Assembly (NCBI GenBank): GCA_934513685.1
Contig: CAKSWY010000030.1
Span: 1-29,667, forward strand
Origin: an uncultured Oscillospiraceae bacterium
Lineage (GTDB): Bacteria > Bacillota > Clostridia > Oscillospirales > Ruminococcaceae
Length of the DNA stretch: 29,667 nt
Direction: 5' to 3'
Shown: positions 23,092 through 29,667 of the stretch, piece after piece
How the letters are laid out: the number at the start of each line of letters is the position of its first letter
Position numbering within the stretch: the first letter of the stretch is position 1
Position numbers and translations under genes: made by a program
The notes under the pieces: generated by a model
Seen by the model: the letters and a program-made list of their open reading frames with translations, nothing else
Database searches by the model: none
What the model was told of the DNA's origin: nothing

Positions 23092-23760
23092 TTACTTGCT
23101 GGTCTGGCGCAGCGGGCGACGGCGGGCCAGCCGCTGAGGCTGGAGGCAGAACGCCGGATAGTACAGCGCAATAGCCATCAAAAATGCCGCCGATACGTCC
23201 ACAAACGAGTGCTGCTTCAGAAACAGGGTGGACAGGATGATGGCCACCGACAGCACACTCACCCCAAGCTGCACCCCGCGGCGGGCGCGCAGAACTTCAC
23301 TGCGGCGAATGGCGATCCAGCAGCCCAGCGTGTTGAACACGTGCAGGCTGGGCAGCACATTGGTGGGGGTGTCAATGCGCCACAAAAAGTGGACCGCACT
23401 CATAAACACGTTTTTGCGGCTCAGGTAAACCGGCCGCAGGTGCAGGGCGTTGGGGAAAATGGCGCTGACGATCAGAAACAGCGTCATGCCCATTGCCAGA
23501 AAGCCCATCAGCCGGTAAAAGCCCTCCACATCCCTGAAGAAGAACCAGGTAAGGGTCACGGCGATAAAGCCGAACCACATGAAGTAGGGCACAATGAAAT
23601 ATTCGCAGAACGGAATGTAGGCGTCCAGCGAGGAGTGCAGAATGTGATAGCTGCGGCCGGTGGAATGCTCCAGCCAATAAAAGCAGATCAGGTACAGCGG
23701 AAAGTAGCACAGCGTCCAGATCTGCCGGTGCGTTGAAACAAAGTGCTTGATGGCGTTCAT
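23092..23760 (-). CDS. PAP2-like membrane phosphatase/phosphotransferase
   Basis: A 222-residue integral membrane protein with about six hydrophobic segments. ATG 23760 follows AAAAGGAGC. The PAP2 catalytic pattern is present: FPNALHLRP (part of motif 1), PSLHVF (motif 2) and STLFLKQHSFVDV (motif 3, the His/Asp pair). Such proteins remove or transfer phosphate groups of lipids such as undecaprenyl pyrophosphate, phosphatidic acid or phosphatidylinositol phosphate at the membrane surface. The substrate cannot be chosen here. It follows the VTT-domain gene by 44 bases on the same strand and is probably co-transcribed. A basic tail (LARRRPLRQ) ends the protein on the cytoplasmic side. Confidence 0.82.
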   Translation of the reverse strand: MNAIKHFVSTHRQIWTLCYFPLYLICFYWLEHSTGRSYHILHSSLDAYIPFCEYFIVPYFMWFGFIAVTLTWFFFRDVEGFYRLMGFLAMGMTLFLIVSAIFPNALHLRPVYLSRKNVFMSAVHFLWRIDTPTNVLPSLHVFNTLGCWIAIRRSEVLRARRGVQLGVSVLSVAIILSTLFLKQHSFVDVSAAFLMAIALYYPAFCLQPQRLARRRPLRQTSK

Positions 23761-23804
23761 AATTGTTCTTGCTCCTTTTATAAAACACCAGAAGTTTTGC
23801 GGCG

Positions 23805-24395
23805 TTACGCCAGATGAAGGGCCTGAAGGCCCAGGCTGTATGCCAGAATGACCCAAGGTTTGCAGGTGATGAGAATGGCCACCGCCCGTGCAGGCTTCAT
23901 GCGAGCCAACCCCGCCAGATAGCAGAAAATATCGTCGGGTGCCAGCGGCAGAAGAATGGTCAGCAGAAACACCCAGGTAAAGTCGTGGCGGCGGATCCAG
24001 CCAATGTACTTTTCATAGGCGCGCTGCCCCATCAGGGCGCTGGCCAGCCCGTCTCCAAAACGGTAGGCCAGCCCATAGGCCGCAACCGACCCAAGGCACA
24101 CCGCCACATAATTGTAGACAAAGCCCCATACCGGGCCGAACATCATCACGCCGGCCACACACCCCACCACACCGGGCAGAATGGGCACCACGACCTGAAA
24201 GAACTGCAGCAGCATCAGGGCAACGGGTGCCATGGCCCCATACCGCTGCATATGGCCTGCCAGAGCCTGGGGCGAATCCAGCGCCCCGCTGCGCCAGATG
24301 GCAAACACAAGCACAGCCAACAATGCAAACATTCCTGCGCTGATGGCAAACGCCGCCCCTCTGATCCGGCGGCTTAACTCCTGATTGGAGGCCAT
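23805..24395 (-). CDS. VTT-domain membrane protein (TVP38/DedA family)
   Basis: A 196-residue membrane protein starting at ATG 24395 after AAGAAGGTG. The VTT domain is seen in QVVVPILPGVVGCVAGVMMFGP (re-entrant hairpin), YVAVCLGSVAAYGLAYRFG and LLPLAPDDIFCYLAGLARM. Family members act in lipid movement and envelope homeostasis, including flipping of undecaprenyl phosphate or phospholipids. The adjacent PAP2-like gene makes a lipid-carrier recycling role attractive, but that is inference. Confidence 0.85.
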   Translation of the reverse strand: MASNQELSRRIRGAAFAISAGMFALLAVLVFAIWRSGALDSPQALAGHMQRYGAMAPVALMLLQFFQVVVPILPGVVGCVAGVMMFGPVWGFVYNYVAVCLGSVAAYGLAYRFGDGLASALMGQRAYEKYIGWIRRHDFTWVFLLTILLPLAPDDIFCYLAGLARMKPARAVAILITCKPWVILAYSLGLQALHLA

Positions 24396-24707
24396 GCATC
24401 GCACCTTCTTTCCCTTCCCCCGTTTTTCAGGCCGCCGCACTGCGGCCCGCGAAACGTCCTTCCGCCCCTACCGCGGCAGGCATTCCCGCCGCGGCCAGGC
24501 CGTATTGTTTTTCTCCTTTTGCTATTATAACGAGTTCGTCAACCGGTTTGTTTCAAAAACGTGAAAGTTTTCAGACATTTTCTCTAAAATGTTTCACGGA
24601 AAACTGAAAAACTGCACAAACGCAGCGCAATCCTGCCGTTTCTCAGCTGGCGGGGCAGAGTTTTTCTGATTCTCAAAAACATTTTATCGAAAAACAATAA
24701 AATCATC
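24396..24707. other. Divergent intergenic region
   Basis: About 310 bases with no gene. On the minus strand TATAAT at 24524-24529 could drive the VTT/PAP2 pair, but no good -35 box is visible. Its leader would contain two GC-rich stems, 24471-24494 (CCGCGGC/GCCGCGG) and 24430-24447 (GGCCGC/GCGGCC), of unknown meaning. The rest is AT-rich and otherwise unremarkable. Confidence 0.35.
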
Positions 24708-24736
24708 TTGCAAAACGATGTAATTCATGCTATGCT
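24708..24736 (+). promoter_or_regulatory. Promoter of the DUF2975/XRE gene cluster
   Basis: TTGCAA at 24708-24713 and TATGCT at 24731-24736 are 17 bases apart, about 80 bases before ATG 24817. Confidence 0.6.
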
Positions 24737-24816
24737 GATGCCAAGGTCAAACCAGGCCGTTCTCCCCGGCAGGGCGGCATCGGCCAAACCAACAACGAGA
24801 CGGAGCGTGAACATTC

Positions 24817-25275
24817 ATGTGGAACGATCAAAAAAGCCTGGCGCTCACCCGCTGGTGCGTGCGCCTGTTTGCCCTGGCGCTGGCCGCCGCCGACCTGGGC
24901 GGCTACTGGCTGGTGCGCTGGTACATGAGCTGGAACACCGAAACCATCGGCCAGGGGCTGCGCGAGGGGCTGCTGATGATGGCCAGCCTGTACCTGTGCA
25001 GCCTGCCCGCCTGGGCGGCGCTTTACTGGTTGCACCGGCTTTTGGGCAGCATTGCCAAAGGGCAGGTATTCGTGCCGGAAAACGTGCGCGCCCTGCGGGC
25101 CATCAGCTGGTGCTGTGCCGCCGCCTGCGCGGTGTGCCTGGCCAGCACCTTCTATTATGCGCCCTGGGGGCTGGCCGGTGTGGCCGCCGGGTTTATGGCG
25201 CTGCTGGTGCGGGTCATCAAAAACTGCTTCGAGCAGGCCGTGCGCATGAAAGACGAACTGGACTATACCATATAA
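24817..25275 (+). CDS. DUF2975-like four-helix membrane protein
   Basis: A 152-residue protein with four hydrophobic segments at about 15-33, 50-70, 91-109 and 111-130. The pattern of a short loop with GQVFVPENVRALRAISW between helices 2 and 3 is characteristic of DUF2975 proteins. This family is almost always encoded next to a small XRE regulator, as here, where the next gene starts 13 bases downstream. No function is established; a role as membrane partner or sensor for the regulator is only suggested by the pairing. Confidence 0.75.
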   Translation: MWNDQKSLALTRWCVRLFALALAAADLGGYWLVRWYMSWNTETIGQGLREGLLMMASLYLCSLPAWAALYWLHRLLGSIAKGQVFVPENVRALRAISWCCAAACAVCLASTFYYAPWGLAGVAAGFMALLVRVIKNCFEQAVRMKDELDYTI

Positions 25276-25288
25276 AGGAGGCGGCAGT

Positions 25289-25519
25289 ATGTCAATTCAG
25301 GTCAATCTGGACCTTATGATGGTCCGCCGCCACATCTCGGCGGGAGAGTTGGCCGAGCGGGTGGGCATCACCCCGGCCAACCTCTCCATTCTCAAAAACA
25401 ACAAGGCAAAGGCTGTGCGCTTCTCCACGCTGGACGCCCTGTGCCGCGCGCTGGACTGCCAGCCTGCCGACCTGTTGGAATACGTCCCGGATGAGGAACC
25501 CGCCGTCGAAGGCGAGTGA
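25289..25519 (+). CDS. Small XRE family transcriptional regulator (YozG-like)
   Basis: A 76-residue Cro/CI-type DNA-binding protein consisting of little more than one helix-turn-helix: SAGELAERVGITPANLSILK at about residues 17-36, followed by FSTLDALCRALDCQPADLLEY, the usual continuation. AAAGGAGG precedes the ATG. Paired with the DUF2975-like gene upstream, which it probably regulates together with itself. Confidence 0.92.
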   Translation: MSIQVNLDLMMVRRHISAGELAERVGITPANLSILKNNKAKAVRFSTLDALCRALDCQPADLLEYVPDEEPAVEGE

Positions 25520-25573
25520 ACGCCGGGCAAGCTGCATACACGTTCAGACACAATCCGACATGAGGTTTTGAAT

Positions 25574-27022
25574 ATGGAAAATTATCTCCGTGCGGAGGGC
25601 AAATCCTGTCCCCCTTTTATTGGTGTACCCAAATACGGCGCTGCCGCGCCCCAATCCCCCTCTCAAAATGGACTATCGTCTCCTCGTTTTTCGGCGACCG
25701 TTCCCCAGCTGCTGGCTGCTCTGGCCAGCTACGGGGTGGGCTACCTGTACCTGCGGCTGTTGTTTGAGGGTTGGTACTGCGGCCCGGCCCTTGCTGTGTT
25801 CGCCGCCGTATTCTGCCTGTGGGCCGAGGGGTTCAGTCGCGCAGAGCGCCGCCCCGCTCCCAAGGAGAGCCGGCTGTGGCTCGGTGTTTTGGCGGTTCTG
25901 TGCCTGGCCGCCTGCCTGCATCCCACCGGTCTCACCTTCACCGCCTGCCGGCTCGCCGCTCACGGCGCGGCCGCTTACTGGGCTCTGGCCCGCACCGGAA
26001 TGCTGGCCGAGGGCATCACCGGCCCGCTGCTGCCGCTGGATCTCGTCAGCGCCTTCGTGGTGCTGCCCTTCGGCCAGTTTTTCCTGCGTCTGCGCACCCT
26101 GCTGGCCGGAATCGGGCAGCTTCGCCCCCGCCGGGGCGGCCTGCGCCGTGTGGGGCTGGTTCTGCTCACGCTGGCCGTCATGCTGCCCGTTTGGGGCATG
26201 GCCATTCACCTGCTCAGCCAGGCCGACGCCGGATTTGCCCTGCTCACCCGGGATTTGACCGACTGGGCCGCCCGCCTTCTGCCCCAGCCGGACGCCTTCA
26301 CCCTGGTGCTGCTCGTGCTCAGCCTGCCGGTGGGGGCCTGGCTGTACGGCCTTGTGGGTGGGGCGCTGCGGCGCACCGTGCCGCCCGTCAACGGGCAGGC
26401 CGTGCGCACCGGGGCGGAAGCTCTGCGCGCGGCCCCCTGCCCCGCCGTGGCCGCCGCGCTGGCAGGCACCTGCCTGCTGTACCTGCTGTTTTTTGCAGTG
26501 CAGGCCGGGTATCTGTTCGGGGCCTTTACCGGCCGGCTGCCCGCCGGGTTCACCGCCGCCAACTACGCCCGGCAGGGCTTCTTTGAGCTGTGCCAGGTCT
26601 GCGCCCTGAACTTCGCCCTGCTGGCCGGGGCCGCCAAGCTGAGCCGCAGCCCACTGCGCACCCGGCTGCTTCTGCGCGGGCTTGCCGCCCTGCTGTGTGC
26701 CGAGACCTTCCTGTTCGGCCTTGTTGCCGCCGCCAAGCTGGGCCTTTACATCCAGCGCTTCGGCCTGACCGAGCGGCGGCTGTTCTCAGCTTGGGCCATT
26801 CTGATGCTCCTTCTGGCGGCAGTGCTGGCGTTGGCCAGCCTGCACCGGGCCTTTGCCGCCATGCGGGTGCTGGCCCTCACCTGCGCCGTAAGCTTTGCCG
26901 CCGTGTGCCTGTTCTCCGCCGCGGCCCTGCCCCACATGAACTTTGAGGAATACGAAGCACCGATGGACGGCACCTGCGAACAGGCCGAATACAGCGCATC
27001 AGAACCTAATCTGCTTTTGTGA
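25574..27022 (+). CDS. DUF4173/DUF4153-like polytopic membrane protein
   Basis: A 482-residue membrane protein with about ten hydrophobic segments. ATG 25574 is preferred over in-frame TTG 25568 because TGAGGT lies about 7 bases before it. Residues about 300-360 (LLFFAVQAGYLFG, then YARQGFFELCQVCALNFALL) resemble the conserved core of DUF4173/DUF4153 proteins. The C-terminus is acidic and soluble. Function is unknown. It follows the XRE gene by 54 bases and may belong to the same transcript. Confidence 0.7.
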   Translation: MENYLRAEGKSCPPFIGVPKYGAAAPQSPSQNGLSSPRFSATVPQLLAALASYGVGYLYLRLLFEGWYCGPALAVFAAVFCLWAEGFSRAERRPAPKESRLWLGVLAVLCLAACLHPTGLTFTACRLAAHGAAAYWALARTGMLAEGITGPLLPLDLVSAFVVLPFGQFFLRLRTLLAGIGQLRPRRGGLRRVGLVLLTLAVMLPVWGMAIHLLSQADAGFALLTRDLTDWAARLLPQPDAFTLVLLVLSLPVGAWLYGLVGGALRRTVPPVNGQAVRTGAEALRAAPCPAVAAALAGTCLLYLLFFAVQAGYLFGAFTGRLPAGFTAANYARQGFFELCQVCALNFALLAGAAKLSRSPLRTRLLLRGLAALLCAETFLFGLVAAAKLGLYIQRFGLTERRLFSAWAILMLLLAAVLALASLHRAFAAMRVLALTCAVSFAAVCLFSAAALPHMNFEEYEAPMDGTCEQAEYSASEPNLLL

Positions 27023-27087
27023 TGCCATCGGGCGTGCCCCTGTCGTTCCTTATCATTTTTATAGAATCATCGTAAAAGGAGTCTATC

Positions 27088-27432
27088 ATGGAACGTCTGC
27101 TTCATCTTCTCTCCCTCTCCTCCTCGGCCGGGATCTCGCTGAACCTTGGCGCACTGGCGCTGGGCCTTGCCGCTTTGGCCTTCAGCCTTCGCGCACTGCT
27201 GCACGCCCTGGCCGGGCGTTCCGCTGCCGGGCCGCTTGCCATCGGCGGCGGTGCCTGCGGGGCGGCCCTCTGGCTGCAAATGCTGGAGCTGCTCCGCCGC
27301 AGCTTCGCCGGTGACTGGGGCGGCCTGTACGATGTCGGCCCCGCCACCGCGCTGGTGAGCGGTCTGCTGCTGGTTGCGGTGCTGGCGCTCACCACCGCCG
27401 CCGCCCTGCTCAGCGGCAGCAAGCGCCCCTGA
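27088..27432 (+). CDS. Small membrane protein of unknown function
   Basis: A 114-residue protein with three hydrophobic segments at about 15-42, 48-62 and 84-108, Leu/Ala/Gly-rich. AAAAGGAG lies 7 bases before ATG 27088, which supports translation. I do not recognise a family. It sits 65 bases after the DUF4173-like gene and before a terminator, so it is probably the last gene of that cluster. Confidence 0.65.
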   Translation: MERLLHLLSLSSSAGISLNLGALALGLAALAFSLRALLHALAGRSAAGPLAIGGGACGAALWLQMLELLRRSFAGDWGGLYDVGPATALVSGLLLVAVLALTTAAALLSGSKRP

Positions 27433-27445
27433 ATTCTTTCATCCT

Positions 27446-27480
27446 GCCGCCAACCGCCAAACCGGTCGGCGGCCTATTTT
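27446..27480 (+). terminator. Probable terminator of the membrane-protein cluster
   Basis: GCCGCCAACCG (27446-27456) pairs with CGGTCGGCGGC (27463-27473) with one mismatch and a 6-base loop, then CTATTTT. It lies 14 bases after the preceding stop. Confidence 0.6.
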
Positions 27481-27500
27481 GTGCCTTTGCGGCGGTTTCT

Positions 27501-27529
27501 TTGTAAATCCCCGGCAAATACGCTATAAT
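27501..27529 (+). promoter_or_regulatory. Promoter of the GT-C-like membrane protein gene
   Basis: TTGTAA at 27501-27506 and a perfect TATAAT at 27524-27529 are 17 bases apart. Transcription would begin near 27536. Confidence 0.7.
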
Positions 27530-27615
27530 AGGGCCAGATTGTTACACTTTTGCAATTTTGGTGGCTGTATTTTCGTTTTATTTTCAAATACAAAGCCGCA
27601 TGGGGAGGTTTTTCC

Positions 27616-29478
27616 TTGATTTATCTGGTTTGGGTCGCCGTATTTTTCTGCATCGCCGGGGCATTGGCCCTGCTGTTTGATGAGCGCATGGAGTATTGCC
27701 TTGCCCCGGCCCTGTGCGGCGGCATTCTGCTTTTGTATCTGTTCGGCCTGTTCGGACTGCTGAAGCCGGGCATCGCCGCGGTGGCCCTGTGTGGTGTTGT
27801 GAGCGCCGGATACTGCCTGGTTCGCTGTATCCACGGCCGCACGCTGTTTCTGCGGCAATGGCTCACCCCGGCCATGCTTTTGGCCCTGGTGGGGGTGGCC
27901 TACATTGCCTGGGTGCAGCGGGGCCGCCTGGTAATGGGCAACGACGAGTTCAGCCACTGGGCCGTCACCGTAAAAATGATGACGCATCTGGACGCCCTGA
28001 GCATCACCCAGCCCGACCGGATGCATTTTCCGGACTACCCGCCGGCCACCGCCCTGCTGGAATACCTGTTTGTGCGGCTCACCCCCAATTTCACCGAGGG
28101 GTATCTCTATCGCGCCCTGAACCTACTTCAGCTCAGCCTGCTGCTGCCCTATCTGGGCCGGTTCAATCTTCGGCGGTTCGGGCTGGCCTGCGCGGGCATG
28201 GGGGCGCTGTTTCTGCTGCCGCTGGCCTTTTACGGCGAATTTTATACTGACCTGTGTGTGGACGGCGTACTTGCCCTTCTGTTCGCCTGGACGCTGTTCG
28301 GCTGGTTCGGCCGCCGCAAGCGGGATAAATTCGCCGCGCTCTGGATCACGCTGGGTTGTGCGACCCTGACGCTCACCAAAAGCAGCGGCTTTGCGCTGGC
28401 GCTCATTGCTCTGGTGCTGATCCTGTGGGACTCCATGCGCCAGCGCATGGGCGTGCTGGGCCATGACCGCAGCCTGGCGCACAATCTGGCCAGCCAGCGG
28501 CTCTGGCTCATTCCGCTGGGCGGCTGCCTGACTGCCCAGTTCAGCTGGAACCTGCTCTGCCGCATTCATCTGGGCAGCGGCGGAAGCAGCCACACCCTTG
28601 CCAATCTGGCCAGCCTGCTGGCCCCCTGGCCGGAGCGGTACACCATCGCCCTCAGTGCCTTCCTTCGGGGGCTGTTCCTGCCGCCGGAGCTGGAGGCCCC
28701 CCTTCGGGTTCCCGCCATTCTGTGGCTGGCGCTGGGGGCTTTGCTGCTGGGCCTTGCCGGGCAGCTGCGCCGCACCATGCGCCCCTCCGTTGCCCGGCTG
28801 CGCCGCGGCCTGCTGTGGGGCTTTGCGCTGTACTGCGTTTCCCTTCTGTATCTGTACTTCTTCAGCTTTGGGGAATACGAGGGCACCCGGGTGGCCTCGC
28901 AGATCCGCTACCTGAACACCTGGCTGCTGGCGCTGGCCCTGCTGGGCGTGGGCTTTTTGCTGGACTGCACCGCCCGCCGGGAGGCTTCGCCCCAGCTGCC
29001 TGCCCTGCTTCTGGCGGGCAGCCTGGCGGTGTTCCCCTACCAGACCAAGCAGATCAACAATCTGGTCGCGCCGGCCACCCAGGTCAGCCTGGATCAGACC
29101 GTTCGGGCCGCCTACTACACCCAGGAGACCTTCCCCGCCGCCCTCACCGAGGCCGACCGCGTTTACTTTGTGGGGGATGACACCGCCGTGCTGGAAAAGC
29201 TCTGCGCGGAGTACTGCCTGTATCCCACCGTATGCGACGCCAGCCTGGGGCACAACTTTCATCTGGGGGCCGGGTACGACACCTGGGCCAACGATGTAAG
29301 CCCCGAGGCCTGGGCCGCCGAGCTGAAAGAGCACTACACCTATGTATACCTGTACTCCATCTCGGAGGAGTTCGTGGGCAAATACGGCCCCCTGTTTGCG
29401 GAGCCTTCTTCCATCGCGGCCGGCGGGCTGTATCGGGTCGGCGGCAGCAGCGACGGCCTTCTCGTGCGCATCAACTGA
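27616..29478 (+). CDS. Large polytopic membrane protein, possible GT-C glycosyltransferase
   Basis: A 620-residue protein starting at TTG 27616, seven bases after GGGGAGG; the upstream in-frame TTG at 27550 has no ribosome site. About ten to twelve hydrophobic segments fill residues 1-460. An extracytoplasmic loop near residue 105 holds GNDEFSHWAVTVKMM and FPDYPPATALLEYLF, an arrangement (acidic residue in the first large loop, then PP near aromatic residues) seen in GT-C glycosyltransferases that use polyprenyl-linked sugars. The C-terminal 160 residues form a soluble domain. No family is recognised with certainty. It is a monocistronic unit. Confidence 0.6.
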   Translation: MIYLVWVAVFFCIAGALALLFDERMEYCLAPALCGGILLLYLFGLFGLLKPGIAAVALCGVVSAGYCLVRCIHGRTLFLRQWLTPAMLLALVGVAYIAWVQRGRLVMGNDEFSHWAVTVKMMTHLDALSITQPDRMHFPDYPPATALLEYLFVRLTPNFTEGYLYRALNLLQLSLLLPYLGRFNLRRFGLACAGMGALFLLPLAFYGEFYTDLCVDGVLALLFAWTLFGWFGRRKRDKFAALWITLGCATLTLTKSSGFALALIALVLILWDSMRQRMGVLGHDRSLAHNLASQRLWLIPLGGCLTAQFSWNLLCRIHLGSGGSSHTLANLASLLAPWPERYTIALSAFLRGLFLPPELEAPLRVPAILWLALGALLLGLAGQLRRTMRPSVARLRRGLLWGFALYCVSLLYLYFFSFGEYEGTRVASQIRYLNTWLLALALLGVGFLLDCTARREASPQLPALLLAGSLAVFPYQTKQINNLVAPATQVSLDQTVRAAYYTQETFPAALTEADRVYFVGDDTAVLEKLCAEYCLYPTVCDASLGHNFHLGAGYDTWANDVSPEAWAAELKEHYTYVYLYSISEEFVGKYGPLFAEPSSIAAGGLYRVGGSSDGLLVRIN

Positions 29479-29560
29479 CCGGTTTTCGTCTCTTTTCTGC
29501 ATATTTCAAAGGCTGTATTCGCCTTTTCTCATTTTTTTGCAAATTTTTTCGCAAAACCTG

Positions 29561-29589
29561 TTGACACTTCTGCCTTTTTCCTGTATAAT
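29561..29589 (+). promoter_or_regulatory. Perfect consensus promoter of the tRNA-Leu gene
   Basis: TTGACA at 29561-29566, a 17-base spacer and TATAAT at 29584-29589 match the sigma-A consensus fully. The tRNA begins 26 bases after the -10 box. Confidence 0.92.
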
Positions 29590-29615
29590 CCATAATTGTT
29601 CCACCTAAGTGACAT

Positions 29616-29667
29616 GCGGATGTGGCGGAATTGGCAGACGCGCTAGATTCAGGTTCTAGTGACAGCA
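29616..29667 (+). tRNA. tRNA-Leu, anticodon CAG (5' part, cut by the window end)
   Basis: The acceptor strand GCGGATG, a D-arm with GAATTGGCAGACGC, and an anticodon stem CTAGA/TCTAG around loop TTCAGGT are visible. The anticodon is CAG at 29650-29652 and reads CUG. The variable arm begins at TGACAGCA, where the window stops. The D-arm sequence is typical of bacterial leucine tRNAs. Confidence 0.93.

Noticed and set aside
1..29667. Insertion sequences, phage genes, integrases or attachment sites
   Set aside because: No transposase, integrase or terminal inverted repeats are seen; composition is even across the window.

Overview
The window reads as a GC-rich member of the Clostridia (Bacillota), probably an Oscillospiraceae/Ruminococcaceae-type gut anaerobe. 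The reasons are strong GGAGG ribosome sites, near-consensus sigma-A promoters, a T-box leader, a GatCAB amidotransferase and the gene repertoire. This placement is an inference from style and content, because no rRNA is present.

Bases 1-10656 hold one catabolic locus on the + strand. A TRAP transporter (dctP 3' end, dctQ, dctM) is followed by a FadR-type GntR regulator. Next comes a bacterial microcompartment (BMC) gene set: a beta-keto acid cleavage enzyme (BKACE/DUF849), a class II aldolase-like protein with a C-terminal encapsulation-type helix, a CoA-acylating aldehyde dehydrogenase with an N-terminal encapsulation helix, a tandem BMC shell protein, PduL, a BMC vertex pentamer (EutN type), a NADH oxidase-like flavoprotein and an iron alcohol dehydrogenase. 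A strong terminator closes the locus. Aldehyde dehydrogenase, PduL and alcohol dehydrogenase form the usual metabolosome core, recycling CoA and NAD+ around an aldehyde. None of the usual signature enzymes (B12 or glycyl-radical diol dehydratase, ethanolamine lyase, choline lyase) is present. The combination of TRAP transporter, BKACE and an aldolase homologue lacking the canonical zinc triad does not match any characterised BMC type I know. It is the best candidate here for an undescribed system.

Bases 10857-17611 are housekeeping: a D,D-carboxypeptidase homologue on the minus strand, then 5-formyltetrahydrofolate cyclo-ligase, sbcD and sbcC on the plus strand.

Bases 17673-23019 are a minus-strand operon for tRNA-dependent asparagine (and possibly glutamine) formation. 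Its order of transcription is consensus promoter, T-box leader, an aspS-gatC gene fusion, gatA, gatB. The T-box specifier loop contains AAC (Asn) and no Asp codon, which fits tRNA-Asn being the sensed molecule.

Bases 23092-24395 carry two minus-strand membrane protein genes (PAP2-like and VTT/DedA-like). Bases 24708-27432 carry a plus-strand cluster of a DUF2975-like membrane protein, a small XRE regulator, a DUF4173/DUF4153-like membrane protein and a small membrane protein. The window closes with a large GT-C-like membrane protein and the 5' part of a tRNA-Leu(CAG) gene behind a perfect consensus promoter.
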